Assembly: GCF_027595985.1 (NCBI RefSeq)
Contig: NC_073305.1
Coordinates: forward strand, 113,959,759 to 114,023,758
DNA length: 64,000 nt
Direction of reading: 5' to 3'
From: Sorex araneus
Lineage: Eukaryota; Chordata; Mammalia; Eulipotyphla; Soricidae
The notes beneath the pieces were generated by a model, which saw nothing but the letters and a program-made list of their open reading frames with translations, was not told where the DNA came from and did not search any database. Below are positions 35,200-44,378 of the stretch, in pieces; the first letter of the stretch is position 1, and every line of letters begins with the position of its first letter. The translations under genes and the position numbers were made by a program.

Positions 35200-36295
35200 A
35201 AGGCCAAAAAGGAAAAAAAAGCAACAGAACACCTATGAATTAATTTATATTTTAAATGAAATGCTATGAATTATTAATTCCTCACTTTATTTTTAAAAAT
35301 TTTTTTTAATTCCTCACTTTAAAAAGTACCAACACACCAGATATTTCTCCCAGGAAGTCCCACCAGTGTTGTTCCATCTGTACACTTTAAGAACTCCTGA
35401 TTAAAATAGATATCTTTTGTAAATTTGAATGCATATTCGCATAGATGAAATTTGCTTAATGCAACTTATCCTCATCAAATAATAAAACCCCCTAATCCTA
35501 GCAAATACCAAACCTCCTGTTAAATACTATTAAATATTGATGGTGCTGTTTAAAATTCAGACCGGTGTCTATCGTTAATGTAATTTCTTAAAAGCATTGG
35601 AAAGAAATGTTACTTATTCATAGCATTTCCATTGTAATCATATCCATGAGATTAGCCAGGTATCTAGACTTTCCTCTGATGTCTTTACCTCTGTTTATGC
35701 TTGTTTCACACGTGTTCTTGTGTGTCATTTACTCTTTTGCCTGATCATTTCAAAATCAATCATGATAGTGAACGTGCTTGTTTCCATAGTGATATATGTA
35801 ATTTTACTTATTTGTAAGGAGAACTCTGAGGGATAAGCAGAAAATACAGTTCATGTTCATGATACAATGAAATAATGTTGTATAGCCCCCAGTTGTTCTA
35901 TGGCCATTGCACTAACAGCCTGTTTGTCTGGAGTGATATTTGCAAATAATCTGACAGTTAGTATATGCTTGGTAAACCTCCAAATTGATATTGAGGGCAA
36001 CATTTCTAGCTATAGTGAGATTAATTGACACAACATCATGCAAGTTCAGGATCTAAAACAAAATTATTTAATGCATACATATTACAAAATGATCCCCATC
36101 ATAGATAGCATTAGCTAACACCCACATCACAACATATAATTTACTTATTTTTTGTAGTGAGAACACTTTACTCTCATCAATGGTCAGTTATGTCATATCA
36201 TATTAATAATGACTATCATGACTATTCTGTACATTAGATCCCTCAAAACTTATTGATCTAATTGCTGAAAGCTTGTTCTATTAAAAGATAAACTG
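35200..36295. other. Intergenic, AT-rich, nothing recognised
   Basis: No SINE, L1 or open frame of note; it looks single-copy. Confidence 0.5.
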
Positions 36296-36297
36296 AA

Positions 36298-36470
36298 GAG
36301 CTGGAGAGGTAATACAGTGGGTAAGCACTTGCCTTGCACAGGGTAGACCCAGGTTCAATGCCTAGTAGCCCATATGGTCCCCTAAGTCCTTTAGGAGTGA
36401 CTCCAGAGCACAGAGCCAGGAGTAAACCCTGAGCATTTCCAGATCTGACCACAAAACCCAAAAGGGGGAA
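36298..36470 (+). mobile_element. SINE type A, diverged
   Basis: GAGCTGGAGAGGTAATACAG, GGTTCAATGCCTAG and CCATATGGTCCCC. Confidence 0.75.
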
Positions 36471-36487
36471 TAAAGGAAAATAGGGTT

Positions 36488-36820
36488 CAGAGAGAGTACA
36501 AAAGTTAAGGCACTTTTGGGGGCTGGAGCAATAGCACAGTGGATAGGATGTTTGCCTTGCATGTGGCCGACCCGGGTTGATTTCCAGCATCCTATATGGT
36601 CCCCTGAGCACCACCAAGGGTAATTCCTGAGTACAGAGCCAGGAGTGACCCCTGTGCATTACCAGGTGTGACCCAAAAAAGAGAAGATAGTTAAGGCACT
36701 TTCCTAGCATGTGGCTGCAGAGATACTGGTTTGAATCCCAGAATGGCATCTGGCACTAATCACCAACCAGGTGTGGCCCTTGAGTATTGCCCGGCATGCC
36801 CCAACAGTCCCCCCCAAAAA
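36488..36820 (+). mobile_element. Old SINE split by a younger SINE
   Basis: The old halves are 36488-36516 and 36703-36820 (GGTTTGAATCCCAG and GGTGTGGCCC). The younger type A copy is 36517-36688, flanked by AGTTAAGGCACTTT at 36503-36516 and 36689-36702. Confidence 0.85.
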
Positions 36821-37368
36821 GGAGAAACTGAAGCATATTAAAATAACTAAGAGTTTACTTGAGCAAAAGTTGGTTTGAGTAGGCAGCACCAAAATAGAAG
36901 AAGTACTCCCCGAACAGAAGCTGGGAATTACTTAATCAAGAAAATGTGGGAACAGTATTTGACTGACTGTAGCTTGAAGCCTAGTTGTATGTTTGTGATT
37001 GGTCACTCTTTGATTTTACTTTTTAAATATTGAGACATTTAGAAGTTTTGGTTTTGACTTACTTTCATAGGTTACCAAAGCAGTATAATCACTTCTGTTT
37101 AGTAGCCACCAGGTTTAATAAATTTAACATACCCTTTATCAAATCTTCCCATTTCCCCACTCCTCAGAAACTCCCATTCTAGGTTCTGTTTCTGGGCATA
37201 CACTTTTCAGGATTCCACATATAAGTGATCTACAGTATTTGTTTCTATCTGCCATTGAAAAAATTTAAAAAACAAACCCTAGTAGTATCATGACTACAAG
37301 TTCCATCTTTCCTTCTATGTTGTTGCAAATGGTGAGATGATTTTTTTTCTCATGATTGAATAAATGTT

Positions 37369-37455
37369 CAGAGAGAGAGAGAGGGAGGGAGGGGGAGAGA
37401 GAGAAAGAGAGAGAGGAGAGGGAGAGAGAGTGAGCAAGCAAGAGAGAGAGAGAGC
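37369..37455 (+). repeat. (GA)n-rich tract
   Basis: Purine-only GA/GGA repeats with few interruptions. Confidence 0.95.
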
Positions 37456-38601
37456 GTTATGCAATCCTTGCCTACCTTATCCATCAATTTATTGGTGGGC
37501 ATCTAGGTTGTTTTCATATCTTGATGATTGTGAATAACTGCAAAAAAATGGGAGTACAGATATCACTTGGAGATTCAGTTTTCATTTCCCTTTTCTATAT
37601 ACCCAGAAATGATGTTGCTAGATCATAAGGTTGTTGGTTTGAACTTTTTAAAGGAAATCTCTACACTACTTTCCATAGTGGGTGGCTGTAGGATAACATT
37701 GGGTTTGTCCTTTTAGCCTTGAAGCAGGGAACTTAGTTTACCTTAAAGCAATGTCCTTTCTGTATGGATACAGGAAGACAGTTAATAATATGCTTTATAA
37801 CTTGGGAGCTGATTGACTCCAATAATATTTACTCTTGGGCATCTGCTTTCTCGACTCAGTTGCCCTTAATTCCTAGAACCCCAAAAGCAGGGTCCCAACA
37901 AAGAACAGAGTGGATCCAGGGCAAGCTGTGAGCTACCCTGGCATCAAAATGGGCCAGACCAAAGCGCCACAGTACTCAACTGTAAGTTCAGAGCATGGTC
38001 ATAGAAAAATACTGTCATGATCCAAAAGTAACGACGAGACTAGGACCCTGCTGGGGTTAGGAAGACTAACTTGACTTAAGGACTGTGGTCTAGAGAATAT
38101 AGTGAGATGTCACTATATTCAGGAAGAACCAAAATTTAAGTTTGATATATCTCTTACTGTGCTCATACAGAATGACATTGTTAGAAATATTAGAAGTATA
38201 TTTCCTACAACTAATGAAATGGATTACTAGCTGAGGAAAGAAGAAAGTGACACACTCAGGATGGGATCCCTTCCATAAATGGATCTCCTCGTAATCTAGA
38301 GTAATCTCCTTAGATGAGATTTTGTTAATCTCCTGGAGAAGTGGTCTTACCCCTCTTTGTTGATTTGTTAATGTTCAACCCACCTTTGTGTCACCACCCT
38401 ATGTGATTGCTATATAAACTAAGACTGTAGGAGAAGACACAGAAGCAGGGAGAAGACACAGAAGCAGGGAGAAGACACAGAGGGAAGAAGACACAGAATC
38501 GGAGAGAGAAGACAGAAGAAGTAGAGAAGACAAAGAGGCAAGAGAGAGGACAAAGAAGCAAGAGAGAAGACACAGAAGCAGAGACAAGAGAGAGGTCAGA
38601 A

Positions 38602-40222
38602 TGATGTCGGTGAGCCCCACGGGTGACTTATGTGAAGCAGGGAGGAGCTAGATGGTCACTTTCTCCCCAACTGCCTCTACCACCCAGAACCAGGGTTACT
38701 GGGTTCTTGTCTCGCTAGCAGTAAAGAATTTCAGCAGTAGACAAGCAGTGAAGTAAACAGATTTTATTTAGAGGTTTTTGAGGGAAGGAGGGATAAGTGG
38801 GAGAGAGAATAGTAAGAATAATGCATTCAAGAAAGAATGCGGGCTTCTCCAAGGGTGGAGAGAGCTCTATACACATCCTAGCACTAGACACAAAAGCATG
38901 AAAGTACACATCTCAAGCGGGAAGATGCAGGCGACACGTGAGCTCGGGAACCACATGTGCTCGGCCACGTAGCACAAGCAGCACATGGGCTCAGGCAGCA
39001 TATGCGCACCCTTCCTTTGTTCAAGGTGTCTTTTATAGGGTTTCTTCAACCTGTACCCACGTGGGGCTTTTTTCCAGGTAAAAGTCCGTTGCTAAGGAGG
39101 TTACCAGGGAGGTTGGGAATGTGGTGGTCTTCTTTAAGCCGGATCACATTTTAATCAGATTATGGGAGAGGCCTGAGAGCATGGGGAGGGGTCCAACCTC
39201 TCAGGGTCTGCTGATGGTGGTCTTATCTGGTCTTTTGTTTTCTGAATCCACAAGGTGGATCAGTCCTTAAGATTCTCCTTCCCTGCCGGCTAGTTCAGCC
39301 CTTTTGGAAAACAGTATGGACGATTCTCAGAAAACTAGAGGTTGAGCTCCCATTTGACCCAGCAATACCACTGCTGGGAATATATCCCAGAGAGGCAAAA
39401 AAGTACAATCGAAACAACATCTGCACATGTATGTTCATCGCAGCACTGTTTACAATAGCCAGAATCTGGAAAAAACCCGAATGCCCCAAAACGGATGACT
39501 GGTTGAGGAAACTTTGGTACATCTATACAATGGAATACTATGTAGCTGTTAGAAAAAAGGAAGTCAAGAATTTTGTAGTTAAGTGGATGGGCATGAAAAG
39601 TTTCATGCTGAGTGAAATGAGTCAGAAAGAGAGAGACAGACATAGAAAGACTGCACTCATCTATGGTATATAGAATATCAGAGTGGGAGACTAATACCCA
39701 AGAATCGTAGAAATAAGTACCAGGAGGTGGACCCCATGGCTTCGCGGCTGGCCTCACGTTCCGGGGAAAGGGCAACTCAGAGAAGCGATCACCAACTACA
39801 TTGTAGTTGAAGGCCATGTGGGGGAAGGGAGTTGCGGGCTGAATGAGGGCTAGAGACTGAGCACAGCGGCCACTCAACACCTTTATTGCAAACCACAACA
39901 GCTAATTAGAGAGAGAGAACAGAAGGGAATGCCCTGCCACAGTGGCAGGGTGGGGTGGGGGGGAGATGGGATTGGGGAGGGTGGGAGGGACGCCGGGTTT
40001 ACGGGTGGTGGAGAATGGGCACTGGTGAAGGGATGGGTTCCCGAACTTTGTATGAGGGAAGTATAAGCACAAAAGTGTATAAATCTGTAACTGTACCCTC
40101 ACGGTGATTCTTTAATTAAAAATAAATAAATTATTAAAAAAAAAAAAGATTCTCCTTCCCGGAGACTTTGATAATCTAAGTTTCATTGCCAAGGGCCTTT
40201 CCCTACCTACCTGCCTACATCA
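38602..40222 (-). mobile_element. LTR family B (solo LTR), antisense, interrupted
   Basis: The ends are TGATGT and ACATCA, with the 4-bp duplication AGAA at 38598-38601 and 40223-40226. On the minus strand it holds a TATA-like CCTATAAAAGAC and an AATAAA signal. It is split by an L1. The sequence matches the LTR at 54790-55639. A 4-bp duplication is typical of class I endogenous retroviruses. Confidence 0.75.
39284..40145 (+). mobile_element. Young 5'-truncated L1 with intact ORF2 end
   Basis: About 125 codons of the ORF2 C-terminus are open (PFWKTVWTILRKLE to HRKTALIYGI-stop at about 39672). The 3' UTR and an A-tail follow. The flank AAGATTCTCCTTCCC is duplicated at 39269-39283 and 40146-40160. 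Confidence 0.9.
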
Positions 40223-40304
40223 AGAAGAGACCAGAGGAGAAACTACATAGACAGAGAGACAGACAGAAGAGAGCGCAGCAGCACACACAGAAGCAGAGCA
40301 CAAG

Positions 40305-40375
40305 GGGGGGGGGAGAGAGAGAGAGGAGAGAGGAGAGAGGAAAGAGAGAGAGGAGAGGAAAGGAGAGAGAGAGCT
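40305..40375 (+). repeat. G-run and (GA)n tract in LTR A
   Basis: A run of about ten G residues followed by GAGA/GGAG repeats within the R-like region. Confidence 0.85.
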
Positions 40376-40623
40376 GCCCCGAGAGCCCGTGAACACACAC
40401 ACACATCATCGCACCCTTCCGCGCGCAAGCGTTTGTGTTTTTTATAGGTGGTCATGTTCTATTCCAAAAAGTTGTCACAGGCCCTTTTCCTACACTTGTT
40501 TTCTGTATTTTTAATGATAGCCATTCTAAGAGGAATGATGTAATATTCTCCATGGTTTGGATTTGTATTTCCCTGATAATTAGTGATATAGAGTACCTTT
40601 CATTTCACTATAAAGCATCTTTT

Positions 40624-40796
40624 TTTCTTTTTGGGTCACACCCGGCAATGCTCAGGGGTTACTCCTGGCTCTGCACTCAGGAATTACTCCTGGCAGTGCT
40701 CCGGGAACCATATGGGATGCCGGAGATTGAACTCAGGTCAACCGTGTGCAAGGCAAATGCCCTACCTGCTGTGCTATTGCTTTGCCCCCCCCCTTT
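40624..40796 (-). mobile_element. SINE type A, antisense
   Basis: CTTTTTGGGTCACACCC to GCTATTGCTTTG. TATAAAGCATCTTTT flanks it at 40609-40623 and 40797-40811. Confidence 0.93.
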
Positions 40797-40930
40797 TATA
40801 AAGCATCTTTTAAATTAAACTTTAGCATACTTTGTCAGAAGATTGACTATACTGTTACTATATTAGATGTCAATCAACTAAATATTAAACATCAAATAAC
40901 ATTAAGTTAATACAACTTGAGGACAGTTTT

Positions 40931-41109
40931 TTGGGGGAGGGGGAGCTTTTTGGGTTACACCCGGCGATGCACAGGGATTACTCCTGGCTTTGAACTCAGA
41001 AATTACTCCTGGTGGTGCTTGGGGGACCATATGGGATGCTGGGAGTTGAACCCCGGTCGGCCAGGTGCAAGGCAAATGCCCTACCCACTGTGCTATCGCT
41101 CCAGCCCTG
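40931..41109 (-). mobile_element. SINE type A, antisense
   Basis: GGGTTACACCCGGCG to ATCGCTCCAGCCC. GAGGACAGTTTT flanks it at 40919-40930 and 41110-41121. Confidence 0.92.
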
Positions 41110-41141
41110 AGAGGACAGTTTTATGTATTTATTCTTAGTTT

Positions 41142-41278
41142 GGTTTATGAGCCACTCCTGGTTGTATTTAGGGATCATTCCTGGAGGGGTTCAAAGGACC
41201 ATACCCCCTGGGATGGACCCTAGGTCAGCCACGTGCAAAGCAAGCAAATGCCTTGCCCGCTCAGCTATCTCTCAAACC
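41142..41278 (-). mobile_element. Old SINE, antisense
   Basis: AGGGATCATTCCTGGAGG and CCCTAGGTCAGCCACGTGC. Confidence 0.65.
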
Positions 41279-41889
41279 GATTGGACAAGTTTTAAACTCA
41301 AAATCCACTTGCAGAAGCTTTACATAATTTCATGGAAAAATCTAGAACGTGCCATTCTATTTCATTTAACGTAGTTTGTATAGCAACAAATTTATCAGCA
41401 AACTATGAATGGAGCAAAACAACATTCATGGCTATTGTTACCCCTCAGCCTGTGTTATCTTCCTTCTTGGAACCTTAAGATCCTAACAGAGCAGTAGAGT
41501 ATTAGCTATATCTTTATTCCTTTACGTTTCCTTTGGGAGTGGGACTGGGAGTGGGGTATGGGGGGGAGGGGGACACGGATAGGCAGATAGAGCGGGGCTG
41601 GGGGGTGGGGTGACTCCTGAGTAGGTGCTCAGGGGTGTGTCTGAGTGGTTCTAAGGTCTGAGCTCTGGCTCCTGGTGCAACGCATGTGTGCAGACCCTGG
41701 CCCTAAGTGTCCCTTTAAGTTCCTGAGCACCTGAAACCAAGGTACCCGGACCTAAGGCTGCTTTCTCAAATCAGAACACTTTCCACGTCCGTTAACTACA
41801 TTTAATGTCTCCCTTGTAAACTCCTTTATAAGAAGTTTGTACACGAAGCTGGAAGATTATTTGAATGTGAGGGGACGGGGTGGGGTGCG

Positions 41890-42640
41890 GAGGAAGGCGA
41901 GCTGAAAAGGAAAGAAAGGTAAGAAATAAACCCCCCCCACCAAAGTCGCCTGGCCAGCGGCGGCGCCTGAGCCCTGCTTTGAGGCCCGCCGCGTCCCTGC
42001 CATGCAGCCTCCCAGGCTGTCGGCGGCGCTGCACGCGGAGCCGACGAAGGCTCGCTGAGCCGCTCGTTCCCGCAGGTGGAGGCGAGGTGGCGCGGAACCG
42101 GTACCAAGTGGTCCGGTACCGAGCGGAGGTGACCTGGTGTCAGGTGAGCGCCGGCGAGCGGCTGAGTCGAGAGGCCGCCGTGCTTTGAGCTGGGCTGCCG
42201 GGCGCGTAACCAACCTTAGTGCCCGGTGCTCCCCCAGTTCCTCACCCCGCGTCCGGTCCATCCAGACCCCCCCGGCACGTTTTTGGGCTCCGCGCACTCA
42301 GGCAGCTCGACCCCTCCTCCCACACCCCGTCCCCCTCACCTGTTCCCCCCAGATTTTGTCCGAGGTCTCCCGGGAGCTGCGCCTTTCCCCTTTGTAACCG
42401 TCCCAACTGGCGTTCTGCCCTGCAGCCAGCCCGGTGTCTGCGGCGCGGCCCGACGCGCTTCCCGGGCTGGCCAGTGCCAGCGCGGGCGACCCTGCGGGTC
42501 ACTGCAGGGCCCGCCGCGGTCCCTGCAGAGCCTGCAGCTGCAGGAACGTGCACACGCACAGTCCCGAGGCCACTCTGGGGGCGGACGTGGTGCAATAGGG
42601 GTGCACCGAACTGGGCGAGAGTCGAGCGAAGTCATTCTCG
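41890..42640. promoter_or_regulatory. SMIM8: CpG island, probable SMIM8 promoter
   Basis: This is the only long CpG-rich stretch outside a transposon. It has many CpGs, GC boxes such as GGGGCGG, and no SINE. It lies 2.2 kb upstream of the first SMIM8 coding exon, where a housekeeping-type promoter is expected. In human, GJB7 and SMIM8 lie head to head, so the island may also serve a distal GJB7 first exon (inference). Confidence 0.75.
42000..42143 (+). other. SMIM8: Candidate SMIM8 non-coding first exon
   Basis: A strong splice donor, CAG|GTGAGC, sits at 42141-42149 inside the CpG island and could splice to the acceptor at 44355/44356. The 5' limit is a guess, since no TATA box or other start-site signal was found. 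Confidence 0.45.
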
Positions 42641-42848
42641 TCGGCAGACACGCAAGTGCTTTTGCGATGCGTTGCTCTTTAAAAGCGGGGTGGAGGGGTG
42701 GAGGGTGGTTGGACTAGATGGGACAAAACCGAACTTCGATGGTAAGATAAAATCTTTTTTAATTTTCAAATGTGACTTCACGTGGGCTACTCTGGCAAGT
42801 CCCTGAATAAATAATGCTGCCCATTTTATAAAGGTAAGCTCCTTCCAG

Positions 42849-43090
42849 GGACTGGAGCGATAGCACAGCAGAGCGTTTGCCTTGCACGCAGCCGACCGGT
42901 TCGATTCCTCCACCCCTGTTGGAGAGCTCGGCAAGCTACCGAGTATCAAGTACCCTGTCCGCTGAGCAGAGCCTGGCAAACTACCCATGGGGGGTTCGAG
43001 ATGCCAAAATCAATAACAGGTCTCACAATAGAGACGTTACTGGTGCCCAATGGAGAAAACCGATGAACAACGGGATGACAGTGATATAGT
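42849..43090 (+). mobile_element. SINE type B, downstream of the CpG island
   Basis: GGACTGGAGCGATAGCACAG to GGGATGACAGTGATATAG, with several small changes. Confidence 0.88.
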
Positions 43091-43895
43091 GATGGTTTGC
43101 CTATATTTTCCTATAATTTCCCTGCAGTTCCCTATGACTTTTACTTTGGGGAAGGTTCCCTCTCATTAATCTAGGGTTGGTAGGTTTGATTTTTCTATTG
43201 AACTTATTTTACAAAATTAAATGTGTGAAAATTAAATGTTTACCAAAGTCGTTAAAATTCATTATTGATTTCATCTTGATTTAATTTTTATGCACAATAT
43301 AATATAGTCATATAGTTTATACCAGTGAGTAATTTAATGTTAGTTTCTAATGGTTCCTGGATTCCCTATGCAAGAATCTTACTAAACGAGGGAAATATCA
43401 TTTAATAAACATCAGTTCTGACTCTGGCCAGGATCTTCTTGTCACATTATAAAGGGATATCCTTTACTTCTACTTCTTTTTTTCCTTTGTGTATTCCGTC
43501 ACAAGAGGATAGGCAAAAGTGAATTTAACTTGTCATCTTCAAATCACTAAGTGCTAGTTGCCTGCAATGCAGGAGGTGGGGAAGAGGGGGAATAAAGGGA
43601 AGAAGTTGGAGAAAGTGATGGAGATATTTAAGGAATTTTCATGGAAGTACACTAGATGTTAACATTTTTCTTGGATACATTTATTTGGGCGATTGTGCCA
43701 GAAATAAAGGGTACCCACTGGCATTTCCCCATAGAACAAGATACAGTGCAACTCAAATTTCCGGATTTCTAAGATATAAAAAATTATTTTTCAAACAAAA
43801 AAACAAAAAGCATGATTTATATGTGTGGTATATTATACAAAGCAATAAAATGACAGTTTTGAAATATAGCTAGACAATTTTTTTTTTGAGAATGA
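43091..43895. other. SMIM8 first intron, nothing recognised
   Basis: AT-rich sequence between two SINEs; no exon signal seen. Confidence 0.45.
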
Positions 43896-43899
43896 CTAT

Positions 43900-44038
43900 T
43901 GGAACCAGAGCAATAGTAGGATGGTTTGTCATGCATGCAGTTGACCCAGGTTTGATCCCCAGCATCACATATGGTCCCCCAAGCACTGCCAGGAGTAACC
44001 ACTGAGCATTGCCAGGTGTGACTCAAAAAGCAAAAAAA
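43900..44038 (+). mobile_element. SINE type A, shortened
   Basis: GGAACCAGAGCAATAG, GGTTTGATCCCCAGC and CCAGGTGTGACTC plus an A-rich tail. Confidence 0.8.
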
Positions 44039-44080
44039 GAAAAAAACGACTATAGAAGTTTTAAAAAAAGAGCTATGCAG

Positions 44081-44258
44081 GGGCTGGAGTGATAGCACAG
44101 CGGGTAGGGTGTTTGCCTTGCATGCGGCCGACCCTGGTTGTTCTATTCCCTGCATCCCATATGGTCCCTGAGCACTGCCAGGAGCAATTCCTGAATGCAA
44201 AGCCAGGAGTAACCCCTGTGCATCGCCAGGTGTGACCCAAAAAGCAAAAAAAAAAGAA
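44081..44258 (+). mobile_element. SINE type A just upstream of the SMIM8 coding exon
   Basis: GGGGCTGGAGTGATAGCACAG to GTGACCCAAAAAGC. It lies about 100 bp before the splice acceptor, and CTATGCA is repeated in the flanks. Confidence 0.92.
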
Positions 44259-44378
44259 AGAAAGAGAAAGAAAAAAACCTATGCAAAAGAAATGTCATCA
44301 TGAGTATAACTTTTCACAGGAATGCTAAAATGTTAATAAAAAAATTTTTTTTTAGGTAATAGATCATTAAACATCAAG

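Larger units (their letters stand above)
37687..40446 (+). mobile_element. LTR family A (solo LTR), interrupted
   Basis: Starts TGTAGGATAACATTG and has a TATA box (GCTATATAAACT) at about 38408-38419, followed by a purine-rich R-like region. That region is interrupted at 38602 by another LTR and resumes at 40227. The 6-bp flanks GGTGGC (37681-37686) and GGTGGT (40447-40452) look like a target duplication. No retroviral genes are present. Confidence 0.7.
37120..40608 (-). mobile_element. Ancient L1M fragment hosting nested LTRs
   Basis: The piece at 37120-37680 reads like the antisense ORF2 end of mammalian-wide L1 (ATTCCACATATAAGTG, GTTGTTTTCATATCTTG). It is interrupted at 37687 and resumes at about 40453-40608 (GGATTTGTATTTCCCTGAT). 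A (GA)n run lies at 37369-37455. Confidence 0.75.

Noticed and set aside
38391-38620. Serine/leucine-rich proteins on the minus strand
   Set aside because: They arise from the purine-rich R-like repeat of an LTR.
42219-42806. 195-codon open frame in the CpG island
   Set aside because: High GC suppresses stops; overlapping frames exist on both strands and none looks conserved.
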